64,000 bases of DNA, taken from positions 620,001 through 684,000 of the forward strand of contig JALBUN010000005.1 of the NCBI GenBank assembly GCA_025174535.1, read 5' to 3'. A program made the position numbers and the translations under genes. This DNA is from Cantharellus purpuraceus (Eukaryota; Basidiomycota; Agaricomycetes; Cantharellales; Hydnaceae). The notes beneath the pieces are model-generated. The model was not told the DNA's origin. It was given only the letters and a program-made list of their open reading frames with translations, and searched no databases. Shown here piece after piece: positions 22,350 through 41,240 of the stretch; the first letter of the stretch is position 1; each line of letters starts with the position of its first letter.

Positions 22350-23937
22350 CTATTGGGTCTGTTCGGCATAAATCTACGCGGGGATAGCGCGATAAGAGAC
22401 GTGCATAGTAAAAGAAAGGCGAGATACGCACCTTGATGGTTTTATCTGCCCCTCCAGTGATAAGACGCGTTCCCGTGTGGTCAAACGTCGAACAAAACAC
22501 GCCTGCTTCCGCTTCCAACGACCCAGGCTGCGGTACGTCATCCATCGTTTGGAACGGCGTTCCCGTCGCGTAGTCCCAGAACGTCAGAGTGCCATTGTCA
22601 CCTGATACATATCCACGATGAGCAAATGACATCAAACGCCATGCTGGCAAAGACCTTACCCCCCGAAAAGAACACCCCTTCTGGGTTCACGCTCAGCGTG
22701 TTGATGATGGCACTATGCCCGCCAAAGTTGAAGACAAACGTGCCGTCAGGACACTTCCACTTTTTGATGTTGTTCCCGCCAGCAGAAGCGGACGCGAAAC
22801 TGTATTCCGTAGGATGGATCGCCAACGCGCGGACCGACTTTTTGTGGTGCGTCAGCTGCACCATCGTCTTCCCAGCAGCGAGGTCCCATAGTCGAACGGT
22901 GCTGTCCATGCTCCCTGTGATGACTTGCGGATCCGACTCTTGGCATTTCACAGCCGCCACAGTTGCAGTGTGCCCCGATAAGACGTGGATCCCCGCTTTT
23001 GTTCGCATGTCCCAAACGCGGGCGGATGCATCTCGTCCAGACGTAACAAGGATGTCAAGGGTGGGATGCAGACTGAGCGAGTAGACGCCAGAGAGATGGC
23101 CATGGTAATGACGAATGACCTTGTTTGCCTCTAAATCCCAGCATTTCACCATCTACGGCACGCGTCACAACATGGTCCGCCCCGACTGTATGTCACACAC
23201 CTTGTCCTCACCACAGCTGAATAAATAAGGATGACGCGACGACACGCCCAAACCTCTTACGGTGCTGATATGTCCTGTCAAGCTCAATTTTAGCTCCCCA
23301 CTGGCCAGATCCCATATCTTGATGACCCTGTCGCCAGCGCCTGTAGCAAACCACTTGTTGCCTGGTTCAACGGCCACGGAACGAACCCAGCCAAGGTGCC
23401 CGGAGATGACACGTTTGAGCACCCATTGAGGGTGGAACTCAGGCTTGATGGTACGTGTTGTTTTGTGGCGTATGAGCGCTTTCGAGAGTGAGGTGGAAGA
23501 TGTAAAGGTAGATTGTATTGGCGCAGCGGGTGCTGGAATGAGGGACAAGGTAGGGTCAGATGACGAAGCTGGAATGGCGGATGGCGTGAGCTCAAGCATA
23601 GCTGCGGTCTTATAAAACAATACGAACGGCCTGCTGTGATAGCTTTCATGTGTTTTGGGCGAGCTGGACCGACTTGGCCTTGCTGAGCGAGGAGAGCAGG
23701 GGGGAGAGATGTCGCATACTTGTACTCATCCCGGACCTTGACGGATAGTTTTAAACGAGCACTGGACCGCGGGGATAAACGTCAATGAACAGGACTATTG
23801 TGCACGAGATCTTGTGCTTACCTCTTCTCGTCATCCTTCATCCCATCTGTAGATGACGCTGCGAAGATATCGCGCGTTCGTTTCATGCTTGTGCGGAGTA
23901 ATAGATCGAGAGGGGGGAGAGTGGACGTTGAAGCCAT
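22350..23937 (-). CDS. PRP46: Pre-mRNA-splicing factor PRP46 (PLRG1/PRL1), WD40 protein
   Basis: Six exons from ATG 23937. A short basic N-terminus (SMKRTRDIF) and a linker precede [20 protein letters not shown] and seven WD repeats: [100 protein letters not shown] and [10 protein letters not shown]. The tiny last exon (22350-22373) encodes IYAEQTQ and stops, shorter than the metazoan tail. PRP46/PLRG1 is a core component of the NineTeen complex in the nucleus, needed for spliceosome activation. All splice phases match. It shares a 195-bp upstream region with TFIIS. Confidence 0.94.
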
Positions 23938-24132
23938 ATTGAGGACTTGAGCAGGATGGCTTGCTTCAGCAATTATGGTTAGGTGTGTCAGCAGCTGCGT
24001 TTCCAGCTCCGCCGAGTCCGTGTTTTGAACCACATCGTGCGGTTTGAGGAGTCTACTGAGCACAGATCCCTTTCCGTATATTAGAGTTCTGTCGAATACT
24101 GCACTGTATCTACATAGTGTCTGAGCAGCGAG
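23938..24132. promoter_or_regulatory. Bidirectional promoter between PRP46 and TFIIS genes
   Basis: The 195 bp lie between the start codons of two divergent nuclear housekeeping genes. No specific motif is claimed. Confidence 0.5.
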
Positions 24133-25417
24133 ATGGCAGATATAGCCGATCTGAAAGGGCGTATCAAGTCACTTCAGTCTGCGTCAAGGGACAAGGTAAT
24201 ATTTTGCATGGGAAGATGTTTCACGTCTAACTTGACACGGTATTATGTTATACAGGATATTTATGATGGACTCTGGTGGCTTAAGCGGAACGTCGTGGCG
24301 ACAGAGAGTCTGCTAAGGGTGAGTGTTGCACGTTGGAGTTTCCACTTTTGTCATGATCCCTCACTGCCGCCCTATCCCAGGAAACGAAGGCAGGGTTGGC
24401 TGTAGGCAAGCTTCGGACGCATGGTAGCAAGAATATTGCAGATCTGGCGAAGGAGCTTGTCAAGAAGTGGAAGGGCGAGGTAGACAGAGCAAAGGCAGCG
24501 GGTTCCGGTGTTAAGGATGCCAACGGGCCCACTCGTGCGTACCCCTTTTCATCTTGCTCGTGTTGTCTGCTCACGCCATGTACAGTGCACCTGCAAGGTG
24601 TGCGTCGCGGATCGTCAGCCCAATCACCCAGTCCTGCGTCTCCGTCAACGTCCACGTCTATGCGAACAGCTATATCCGACGGTGTGCCGACCAATGTGCT
24701 TGGGGATCCGGTCCGCGATAAGTGCATGCAAATGCTCTATGACGCGCTTGCCTTTGATTCTGGTGCTCGTACGTCTCGTATCAACATTGCTCCCCATCTG
24801 CGAACTCACACCGTGCCAGCCAATGACCAGCTGAGCTCTCGCGCACGTGCCATCGAAGAGATAGTATATATACAACACAAGCGTCAGACTTTGCAGCCAT
24901 ACAGGACCAAGATACGCTCGTTATTCCTCAACCTCAAGGACAAGAGCAACCCCGGTCTGCGTGATAGCGTTGTCAGCGGTGACCTGTCAGCGGCACGACT
25001 TTGTACGATGACCAGTCAGGAGATGGCTTCGGAGGATCGGAAGCAGGCGGACAAGAAAATCAGCGAGGCTAATTTCTACAATTCATTGGGCTCTGAAGAA
25101 ATGGCGGCGGAGACGGATGCATTCCAATGCTCACGCTGCAAGCAGGTCAGTATTGTCATTTCGCGAGAAGCGCCGTTTTGACGAATCCTGTTATAGCGTA
25201 AAACTCGGTACCGTCAGCAACAAACCCGCAGCGCCGATGAGCCGATGACTGTAAGTTTTTTATCAGCTGTTGTATTGCACCGCTAACATCCCTTTCCTGA
25301 TCTCCAGACTTTTGTGACGTATGTATATCCCGCTGCCTTTACTTGCGGCATGGCATTGACATCATTCGTGCCCCTGCCAGTTGTACCAACTGCGGGAATA
25401 GATGGAAATTCTCTTGA
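24133..25417 (+). CDS. DST1: Transcription elongation factor TFIIS
   Basis: Eight short exons splice in phase. The N-terminal LW domain includes LLRETKAGLAVGKLR and LAKELVKKWK; a Ser/Pro linker follows; the central domain has RDKCMQMLYDAL, ARAIEEIVY, YRTKIRSLFLNLKDKSNPGL and MTSQEMASEDRKQ. The C-terminal zinc ribbon reads CSRCKQRKTRYRQQQTRSAD, then EPMTTF and CTNCGNRWKFS, with four cysteines and the catalytic Asp-Glu tip that enters the Pol II active site. TFIIS rescues backtracked RNA polymerase II by stimulating transcript cleavage. The stop is at 25415-25417. Family length is normal. Confidence 0.95.
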
Positions 25418-26288
25418 TCTGTCCTTTTTATCCCAGCTGATGCTCAACACCCCAGCGGAAGCCCTACTTAAATCCCCCTTAGTAATTCTAAACCGAGCTG
25501 ATTTAGCTCTCAGCTCTTGCGATGGGTGTTAGGGAGCAGACCAGTTATCTGATGTTACCTGATGTTATACCCTTCCACGGGAGCATTTTGTCAGGTAGAG
25601 CCAAGATTTTGTCGAGTGCAACCCTTTGTAATGCTTTCTCTGTAATTAGACAATGCTTTGCTTTACTTGACGCCCTCGTTAGAAGAATCCTATAAAAAAG
25701 CACCAGATTGATTGTTTTGGGCTACAATTCCGGATGTGTTCACGCCGGAACTAATTCCTTGGAGTCAGCAACCATATTTAATCCAAATATTGGTAATGTT
25801 AAGGCGGAAGTATTGTTATGTGTCTCTTGTATCAAATCGCCGGGGTGTCAGTGGACAACGGAAAGACACGTCAGTTGACGGGTTTATGGTTTCTGAGTAA
25901 GCACTCCTAGGTGATATTGATTAGCAAGCATCAGACACGGAATTGTGCAAGAGATTAAAATGGGCGCAACGCCTGCTCCGTGGTCTACCAACAGAATAAC
26001 GCCGGCCATGTGTCGAACTGAGTCTAATTTTCTGGAAAAGTCTTGGAACATGCAGGGTACCAACTATATGTGAACCTGGCGGAAATACATGTCAGTTGAA
26101 CCTGAGGGCCGCTGTGAATAGTTTTTTCTTGAATCTTGGTCAACATCAAAGAAAGGCAACAGGTTGGTCATCACCAAAGCTAATCTGACGTGGACTCCAT
26201 TCGCGTTATGGTCACGCGTCTGTGACGAGGTCGGCGTCTTTTCTTGTCTTACTTCCGTCCAAGTACTTTCGCGTCAAACTGCTCCGCC
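25418..26288. other. Intergenic region, no gene seen
   Basis: About 870 bp between the TFIIS stop and the SNF2 gene start. Short frames only, without recognisable content. Confidence 0.5.
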
Positions 26289-29874
<3,586 letters not shown>

Positions 29875-30112
29875 ACCATATAATCTATTTTTCTTGTCTA
29901 GAGGGGATGTACATTGTGGATTTGTATTTAGGTCTTTTTACCCTCATTTGCAACGAGGAAGCGATGGTACCTCGTGAGTAATAAGCTTCCCCGCAGGCTC
30001 ATGTGCTTCTAGCAGTGCGTTTTGAGTGGTGGCACTCTGTAACGACACCATGGCAGGCACGCCAGGCAAAGGATGCCGCAGGCGTGCGAGGCCAAGTCGT
30101 GAGCTAAGCCAT

Positions 30113-32002
30113 CTACGAGCCCTTCCAGGGTTGCTGAGCAGTAGAGGCATCAGAATAGAGGTCATTCTGCACTGGCCAGTGTAGTTTGAATGAGTCCTCT
30201 TTGATCAGATCGGCTGCACGTTCAGCAACAGTGAGAACCAATATCATAGGGTTGACTGATGGGATAGTCGGGAATATACTGGCATCTACCACACGAAGTC
30301 CTTTCAAGCCCTTGACGCGCAACCTTTCGTCTACCACAGCCATTTCGTCCGTGTCAGGACCCATCTTACACGTTCCCGACGGATGGTAGACCGTGTTGGA
30401 CGCTTTGCGAGCTAGGTAGGAGAGCTCTTCGTCACTCTTCACATGCGCGCCGGGGAATATCTCCTCGCCAATATATTCGGAAAACGGTGCGGCCTTGGCG
30501 ATCTTACGGGCAAGTTGGATGCCACGCACGAGGATAGACGCATCTTGTCCTTGGGGATCCGTGAAATATCGAAAATCGATCAATGGTGCGACAGATGGGT
30601 CAGAAGACGCGAGAGATAACTTCCCTCGCGAAACTGGGCGGGGGACGTTGGGTGTCATGGCGAAGGCGTGTCGGGGAGTAGGATAGCCTAAGCGTCCGGT
30701 GTTGTCGGTGAAGGGTATTTGGTACACGTGGCTCATAAGGTCAGGGCGCGGGTCCGAGGTGTTGAAGCGGTGGAATAAGGCCGCGTCACTGAACATGACG
30801 GTTTCCTTCGGCGTCGAGGTGGCGTTCCACATGATGATGGTCTCGATGTGATCCATCTACATAAATGGCGAAAAATGAGGAAGTTGTAGAGGGACAAAAT
30901 AAAAAGATACATACAAGATTCTCGCCGACACCTGGTAAATTGTGTGTGGGAGTGATGCCGATTGCTTGAAGCTCCTTCACAGGGCCAATTCCGGACAGCA
31001 GAAGCAATCTGGGAGAATCAAAAGCTCCAGCAGAAAGCAGTACTTCTCTACGGGCTCTGATAATTAACTCGCCATCTTGAGATAGGGTGTGTACGCCGCG
31101 AACCCTCTTCGGATCAAGGTCGTCCCAAATCAGGTTATCTACCCATGTCTCCAAGAACAAATGCAAATTATCTCTGACCTCCATAATGGGGTGGAGATAA
31201 GCTACGCTGGCGCTATCGCGAAGGCCAGTGTAGGGATCATATGCGACGCTCAGGAAGCCCACTGCATTCACCATACGTCGTTCCTTGATTTCAGCATTAA
31301 AATCAGAGACAATCTTTGAGTTGGTAACATTGGCGGCAGAAACAACCCAAGCCGACGCAGCAGCATTACGATCTTTGTGTGCGACGGGACGAAAGTCCAT
31401 TTTGATACGGTCAACGTAAGGTCGCACTTCCGTGGCTGTCCAACCGTCGTTTCCGAGTCTTGCCCAATCATCAATATCATCGTTGAAAGGCTGGAAAGAT
31501 ATGAGTGTATTGTGTGAGGCACAACCGCCGAGAACTTTTGCCCTGGAATGAATTATATGCGAGTTACCGCTGGGATTTAACCTTGTGAGACGAGGATTAA
31601 GGTGGAAGAAAAGCAGATCTATACGCACTTTGGTTGTTCCACAATTTCATACTGATAGTCGTATTTACTACCCAGCAAGTCCAACCAATCTTTTAGCACC
31701 TGGACTTCCTTCAGTCCTACGTCCGACGGACCACCCTCTATTACGGCCACCGTAATTTCAGGGTCCTCGCTCAAACGATTTGCAAGGACAGAACCCGCCT
31801 GTTTATTAGCATGTCATGATTATTGGTGTGGCTTGTGAAAACCACAAGAACGCACGGTGCCACCACCAACGATTACATAATCGTATTCAGTTTCAACTTG
31901 CCGAGTGTCTCTGCTACGAGACAGCGGAGGGTACTGTCCGAGATTCAATCGTCCTGAAGTGAGAAGGGCAGCTGAAAGCAACACTAGAAATGGCCGCAAC
32001 AT
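30113..32002 (-). CDS. Secreted GMC-type FAD oxidoreductase
   Basis: Four main exons from ATG 32002 to the stop at 30113, about 600 aa. The signal peptide is MLRPFLVLLSAALLTSG; the FAD-binding motif IVGGGTAGSVLANRLSED is created by the first splice; then HSRAKVLGGCASHNT (GMC signature 1), SAGAFDSPRLLLLSGIG (signature 2), and a C-terminal catalytic His (VYHPSGTCKMG) and Asn (PSVNPMI). The family includes aryl-alcohol, methanol, glucose and pyranose oxidases and choline-dehydrogenase-like enzymes that oxidise alcohols and can supply H2O2 to peroxidases; the substrate is not predictable here. All visible splice phases match. It is convergent with the DDM1 gene. Confidence 0.92.
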
Positions 32003-33638
32003 GGTGGATGAAAATCAAACCTCTTACGAATATATAATTACTGAGACTTCATGCATCATGACGAACGGGGTTGGTTTATGGCCGAGGATACCGTCGGGAG
32101 AGCTCTCCTGTCTACCCCTCGAGCACCCTGGATCCAACGACTGGTCGTTTAAGCGATTTATTTGGAGTACGAGGACATGCGTCTTCTGCATATCCTGTGG
32201 CCGCTTCTATAGAAGACCTCATGAAGCACCCCTCAATCAACGTGTTCGAGAGACCGGGTGTACAGCCGATGGTCGGCTCTCTCCAACTGACGAACGGGAT
32301 TCTCTTCAACAGACGCCCGCATATACGACCTTTTTGTCTTTCTCTGTTGTCCCTTTTATTCTTCCCACACGCTTCATAGGATCACCGGCACCCTTACATT
32401 TGCTGGTTGCATATTTCCGTCGTTTTCCAGGATCCAATCCATTGAAAAATCGCTTCTAGTACGCTTCAGCCATGTCTCGTAACCTCGGTTAGGTTGGTCG
32501 GTACTAGCCATGATAACGACGAACCTTCAACCATGCTTAGAGCCTCAGTCCCTGGCGCGTAAATATAGGGACCGCATCCTTTTGAATTTGCCAACGGCAT
32601 ATGCATAATTTTAGATGATCCTGACCAGGGACTGCCAGGGTATGCTAGGGTATGTTTTACTTGTCATCGCCCCGACCCTGGAACTTTGTTGTTGTGATGA
32701 TCGCCACCAAGTTGATGGCGTCCCATTGAAGTCTCCCGTACTTGGTCAAGTTCATGTGCTTGTAGCCTAATAAGTACCTGCTTCCTTCCCCAAATGCTTG
32801 ATCTAGTTTTATGCCCCCACAAGATGCTATTAAATTCAACATCCAAGACAACTTCATAATAGGTGTCACACCTTGAAGACCTTTTTCAACTATAAGTGTT
32901 CAGTTTGAATGGACGTCCGCTTCACCGTCAGCCATTTGATAGTGCCCGACTCGGCAATACGTTACAGTAACTTGAGTGATTTATATATGATCGTTTGGCT
33001 CGCAGAGTCTCCTCGCGCGCAATCGGGTAACACAGTTGTCTTCTCCCTCTTTTCGTTCGCTACTATGTATAGTTGTCCGACATGCAGCTGACGAACAACG
33101 GATACCATGGCATCTAGCTTTAAAATCATATCAACATGGAACATATGTGACCAAGGCGCCCGCAGTCGCCAGGTGGTTTAATTGATGCCGGTCTATAGCG
33201 CCAGTAGACGCCTTGGCTGAATGCTACAAGTACTTGCCGAGCAGCATCGGTGGCTTTGCGGCGATTCTCAGGTGTCCTGTAAACTGGAACAGATAAAATT
33301 TGAGTCATCGCATTGCTGCCACCAGCGATCTACAAATTCGAACCTCGATCAAGGAGATCACGATACCCAATATATCACAAGGTAGTCTCATGATTAACGC
33401 CACCTAGCGCTTGGTTTGGGGCCGTATCTTTCGATGGTGCAGTGGCTCAAGCCTGAGGTGACCCATCTCGTAGTCACAGCCCCGTTGCATTAGGATGTTG
33501 CATCAATGCCAGTCGTAGAGTCACAAGGCTTGCATTTGAGTCAGCATGGTATCACAGCCTCGGTGCGCTCATTCATCTTCGAGTCAACGAGTACCGTTTC
33601 CTATTTCATCGTATCCATAGCTTGATTGTCCACCCACC
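32003..33638. other. Intergenic region, no gene seen
   Basis: About 1.6 kb. A minus-strand open stretch near 32657-32869 and plus-strand frames near 31.9-32.5 kb lack any recognisable domain or splice continuity. It probably holds the GMC gene promoter plus decayed sequence. Confidence 0.5.
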
Positions 33639-35257
33639 ATGGATCACTCCCAATACCTCCTAGACAAATTCCTGCCTGAACATCTTGGTACGCCTGGACA
33701 GAGCATCGAGTTCATCGTCGCACAGAAATTCAAGGCTGCCCATGTGGACATGCAGCACATCGTCATTCTTGATCTCAACTTCCCTCTTGCGTCATACCTG
33801 AAAGCACAGGATATTGTTGTGAAGGTAACCGACAAGCATCGAGTGCATTTTTTCGACCATTCCCAGAACAAACTTACTTCCGACCTCAAGATTGGCTTGA
33901 GTGAGTTCACTTGGAAAATGACCGACTTTATTGTCTACAAGGCCGCTTGGTCCGAATCTCTACTTGGCCTACAGATCATGTATATTATCCTGTTCAAAGC
34001 GGACGGGAAGGACGATGCGGATAAAGACAAGGTTGGCGAGGAACTCATAACAGCAGCATACAGGTGGAACCTTGATCCCAAAGAGGAAATCTACATGTAT
34101 TTGGGTGGCAATTGGTCGAAGGACAAGAAGCTTTGGCAGGCTATTCAAGTCGCTGAGTGGGACAGCTTGGTTCTCCAGAAAGAGTTTGTGACTGGCCTTA
34201 AAAGGGATACGGAAACCTTTTTCTCCAATCGCAAAGTCTACAATGATCTGGAAATTCCGTGGAAGAGAGGTCTCCTCTTATTAGGTATAGTAGCTTTCCA
34301 TCCCCCAAGCAATGATCCTAACAAATGTACTAGGACCACCAGGGAACGGCAAGACAGAGTCCATCAAAGTCCTTCTAAAGGAGAGCAAGATGCCTTCTCT
34401 CTACGTGAAATCATTCAACACGAACCGTGTATGTTTGGATTTAGCTTGAAGACCTATCCACTGAGGTTTCCATAGGGAGCTGAAGCCGGTATACGGAACA
34501 TTTTTGAGTTCGCACGTCGTCAAGCTCCGTGTATCCTAGTCCTCGAGGACTTGGATTCAATGGTAACACCACTACTTAGATCATTCTTTCTTAACGAGTC
34601 AGACGGACTCGTCAGTAGTCCCAAATTTATCCATGGCTTGTCCAGTTGATTTCTGCGGAACTTTATAGGAACAAAACGAGGGCATACTGACCATCGCGAC
34701 CTCCAATCATCCAGAGCTCATTGACGACTCAATACTGAACAGGCCTTCCCGCTTTGACGTCAAATATACCTTTCCTTTACCGACATACGAGCTTCGTAAA
34801 GCGTACATCGCTAAGTGGATTGACAAGACCAAAAATCTCCATGAGTATTGACTTTAAAAACGACATGTTCATCTCAGAAATGGCCGTACAGACCGAAGGG
34901 TTTTCTTTCGCTTTTATGAAGGAATTGTGGGTGTTCACTCTCATAGTAATGATGGCTACTTACTGATTGGATCGTTATGCTTGGATGAACAGGTTCGTGT
35001 CGTTCCTTCTCCGGATAGCACATGATAGGGCATCGGGGAAGGAGGCCGAAGACCCAGAAGTTACGATGAATACTCAGATCAAGCAGTTGGTTGCGCAAAT
35101 ACAGACAGGGGAAGCAGCGAAGCAAGATACAGGTCATGGAGCTGGCGCGTCTCATGGACACACTGAAATTATACCCCACCTAATGGGTAGGGGTATGGCT
35201 ATGCGTCCGCGGGGGTTGTTCGGGATTGTGCATACCGCCTCGAGGTCTGATTGGTGA
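33639..35257 (+). CDS. BCS1-like AAA ATPase
   Basis: Five to six exons. A long first exon (about 33639-34285) encodes a fungal-specific N-terminal region with EIPWKRGLLLL at its end. Splicing then yields Walker A GPPGNGKTES, then GAEAGIRNIFEFARRQAPCI, Walker B LVLEDLDSMV, sensor 1 ILTIATSNHPELIDDSILNR and the arginine finger region PSRFDVKY, followed by TEGFSFAFMKELFVSFLLR. This is the BCS1-like AAA type expanded in basidiomycetes, not the true mitochondrial Bcs1 (no N-terminal transmembrane/targeting pattern seen). Near 34845 the frame changes. Either a 33-nt intron (34845-34877) or a +1 frameshift is needed, so the gene could be damaged. Function unknown. Confidence 0.8.
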
Positions 35258-35659
35258 TAAGGATAAAATATGTACTACTCGCTGAGCCCCGATGTAACGG
35301 CAAGTTCTTGATATTGGGCATGAAGAAATGAGCATGCAGCGTCCAGATCCAGTTGTTGAATGTTAATGAAATTTGTCTTCGACTAAAGATCTCCTAGGTC
35401 GATCATGCATTATGCGAATATCATGATTAGTATGTCAATCAGGCGAATGTGAAAATCATACGGCCCCAACCAACCGCTGCAGTCAAAAGCTTATATGATT
35501 TAATTGGTGTCAGTTCGCGTCCCAGTGAATATCGTGTGACACTCAGCTAATTGTGAAAGCGACTTCCAAGACACGCAGCCCAGTGCAACCTCCAGCCTTC
35601 GATGGCGTAATTTTACATAATCCTTGAAATTGGGTGTCTCTACCCACAGTGGAATTTGG

Positions 35660-37312
35660 ATGGGAAATAATGATCGAAAAGACATTAGAATTGTTGGAAT
35701 GGTTGCCGGCATGGGTAGCGGTAAATCATATTATCTTACTATAATATAGTATCGTTTGCCCTGATTATCGCATGATCCATGCAGGTCTCACGAAGGTTAC
35801 ATTCCCGATAGATCTTCATCACGAGTTTGTTTTGACCGTGCATATTTATTGCTAGGTTGCAGTTGGCCATGGGTTGTTAACTTTCGTATGAGTTAAGAGC
35901 TGCCCTGAACTGATATGCTGCTAGATTCGACACTATCAAGACGCGGCTGCAATGTTCTTCCCCAGGAACCTACAAGGGTGCACTAGATTGCTTAAAACAG
36001 ACCATTAGAAACGAGGTACTTGTGAAATTCTTGACCTAATGAGAATTCTCACTTCACTGCTGTCATCAGTCGATATTCGCCCTGTACAAGGTATTTTATC
36101 AACTTCTCATATAATATATAAGTGACTGGTGTTGATTTGCCTACTATAGGGCGCGACACCTCCTGCTGTTGGTACGAATACTCTTTCAAACTTCTACGTT
36201 GCCCAAGCATCAATACACATTTATATAGGATGGGCCGCAATAGATTCTGTCCTCCTTGGATCACTTCACAATTATCGTCTGTTTCTATTAGACCTTTCAC
36301 CCATGACAGAAAACGTACCAGGTTCCGAAACCAGACGTCTTTCAATAGTAGGGCATTCGGTTGCAGGCCTTTTTGCAGGTTGGACAAGGTCGTGAACTCT
36401 GCTGTTCTAATGTATTCTCTGTTAACTTTTTAACAGTGCAATTGTTGCGCATCCTATTGAACTATTGAAAGGTAAATGTCTGGGATTTGGTCGAACATCA
36501 AGATAGATCTGAGCCCTCGGCACAGTCAATTTGCAACTACAACGACAACGGGCTACCAAAGATAGGAAGTTTAAGGGGCCGATTGACTGTGCCCGTCAAG
36601 TTATCAAGGCCAACGGCGTCCAAGGACTCTGGAGAGGCTTTGGAGGAAGTTTGGCCTTCCGAAGTAACTTCTTTGTCTTTTTCGTACGTACTTCCTACAC
36701 GCTTGCCCATGCAACATGTTCTTCAACTCATGAAATTAATGCCGTATAGGGAGGTGTGGAGGTAAGTTCCAGGGACTAGCACAATCTCGTTTTCCGAGAG
36801 TTGTACTATGACTCATAGGTACTCATGCGCTCATTCGGACGGCTGCAAGGGACTCCGTATGAGGTATGTTCATACATGCAATAGAGATGGAATTCTTTTT
36901 AATGGAGATAGATGTCGACTGGTTTATCGAACTTCTTGTCTGGCGGCCTCGCCTCTTTCGCATATTGGATAGCAGCCATCCCTAGTGACAACGTGAAGAA
37001 GTTGGTCTATTCCTGTTTCTGTGCATACAGAACCGTCTGATTAATTGACCCCCCAAGCCGTATTATGGCTTCCAATCTCACCGAACGAGGACTAACACCA
37101 ATGTCCGTTGCCAAGAATCTGTACCGAGTAGAAGGACTGCGTGGGTTTTTCGCTGGTCTTGGTCCTTGTCTTCTTAGATCATTTCCGGTCAATGCGTCGG
37201 CCTTGTTTATATATGAAGGTATTCTTCGTCTTTTGGGAGCTGAAAAAGTATGTGACCTTACACAACGGCCGCTTCTATCGTTCTGACACACAATTTATAG
37301 ACTCGGCAATAA
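35660..37312 (+). CDS. Mitochondrial carrier (SLC25), carnitine/amino-acid carrier-like
   Basis: About ten exons from ATG 35660 (MGNNDRKDIRIVGMVAGMGS) to the UAA at 37310-37312. Three carrier repeats: FDTIKTRLQCSSPGTYKG, with FALYKGATPPAVGWAAIDSV; AHPIELLKVNLQLQRQ, with GLWRGFGGSLAFRSN; and IPSDNVKNRIMAS, with GLRGFFAGLGPCLLRSFPVN. This is the ordinary inner-membrane transporter fold, nearest to fungal carriers of carnitine/ornithine type; the substrate is not certain. In repeat 1 the usual HPFD reads HGFD because the only available splice makes a GGA codon, so the conserved proline of the P-x-D-x-x-K motif is lost. Repeat 3 also reads SDNVK. Confidence 0.85.
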
Positions 37313-38957
37313 AACCACATAAGGGCATTGGTTTATTGCCGCCTCATGATGGAATCCACGGTGGCTTATAATGGCTTTTAAAATACCCAAATTATCGTTG
37401 GCGATGCTTCTAAAGCACTGAACTGAGCCGCATCGCAGAATCAAAATATTTTCTTGGAGAGGGTTGAGTATTGAAATGTACACTTGGGATGGGTTGCCCG
37501 AATATTACACATCGGCCTAAAATGCATTGCAGGTTGTCGGAACCTATAATATCCGCTCGAGCGAGGTATCCGGTAGGGTGGGTAAACACTTGTGCTTCCC
37601 AAAATTTATGCACAGCCCGTCGCATTTACGGTAAGGTTGGAAGCGATACTGAGAGTGTGTGATCACATGTAGTTCATGAGAATCTGAGGCTGACGTGATG
37701 TAGACCAAAATGCTTGAGTCTGCATTGTGAGGTTCGTTTATCTCGAAGTTATGGGTCAGATTAGTAAAGTATCGTACGCACAATGGAGAATTGTCCCGGT
37801 TGTGTAGACGACGAGTCGACAAGGTTCACTTTACTGTAGGTTGTGACCTATAGTAAAGCGAGTCTTTGTATACCTGAATAATGTTTTTGCATGAAGATAA
37901 TAGGCAGAAAATCTTACATGCAGGCAGTGTCGGAGCGGTACACGTTCAATCTTATGCTCTTGATATCTCCGAATAATTATGCTAACAGCGGGAACGAACA
38001 TTGTTACCACCAATTTCAAGGCACACAACTGCATGGCATTGAATTCCCCATGCATTGGATTTCAACGATATAGATCAAGTGCGCAGCGTTCAATCGAGTC
38101 TTTTGAGCCTGGAATGTCACTGCGCCACGAGATATGGTATGTCATTTAAAGATTGATGAACTTGTTGTCCTTGTGATGCGCATATATACAGCCGCAGTGC
38201 GCTGAAATGAGGGGGAGTCAGTTTGAACGAACGAGAAGTAGTATGTCTACACTTTGACTCAACCGAGAGCCTCAGACACGTCAGGCAAGTTGGTTCAGAA
38301 GGGGTCGACAGAGTCAGTTGTGTGTAAGCAACATTCGTGCTGGACTTGAATCTACAGAGTCTGGCAGTGCAATTCCTTAATGCCACCTTGTGTCACATTC
38401 GTCCTGGTTGCTTGGCTTCAATTTTTTCAATTACTGGGCCACCAGAGGTTGTGGCGGCGAGTGAAAAGTGACCAAAATAAAATAAAACAACAACCACAGC
38501 CAGAATCGTCGCCGCAATATCGCTGACAAATCAAATGGGTTGACATCAAATGGGTTGACAACTCAGGCTTGAAGCCAGGAGGACTACCAGGATCACAAAA
38601 TAAATAATTCAATAGACATGTGTTACTTTCAGGAAATGGGAGTAGAGGAATGATTGTAATGCGCCATGCTTTCTAGTTTGAAGTGAGTATATCAGACATG
38701 GTTAGATGTGACCGCAAATAAGGGTCAAATTAAAGCTCCGCACAGAAACCTAAAAGGGTGATAGCGAATTTTCTTGTTTGCCCTTAGCCCATCTACCATC
38801 CATTCCCATCCGCTCTCCGTAATACTTTCCATCCTCCCTTATAACCGCCAACGTGTAAGTCAACAAGCAACTGCCATGCCATAACGCGTCCATTGTCGTC
38901 GTTGTCGTTGCGTGTCTCCTCGTTTTCGAACCACTTTTGACACGTTTCATCAACAGC
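37313..38957. other. Intergenic region upstream of beta-tubulin
   Basis: About 1.6 kb with no supportable coding exon. The last 250 bp are C/T-rich (stretches of CCATCC and TCCCTTATAACC), as expected for a strongly expressed fungal promoter. Confidence 0.5.

Positions 38958-41240
<2,283 letters not shown>

Noticed and set aside
29944..30165. Minus-strand small ORF downstream of the GMC gene
   Set aside because: Overlaps the GMC C-terminus in another frame and lies in the convergent 3' region.
31905..32459. Plus-strand frame of 184 codons starting opposite the GMC gene signal peptide
   Set aside because: Overlaps the first exon and promoter of the GMC gene in antisense and has no recognisable content.
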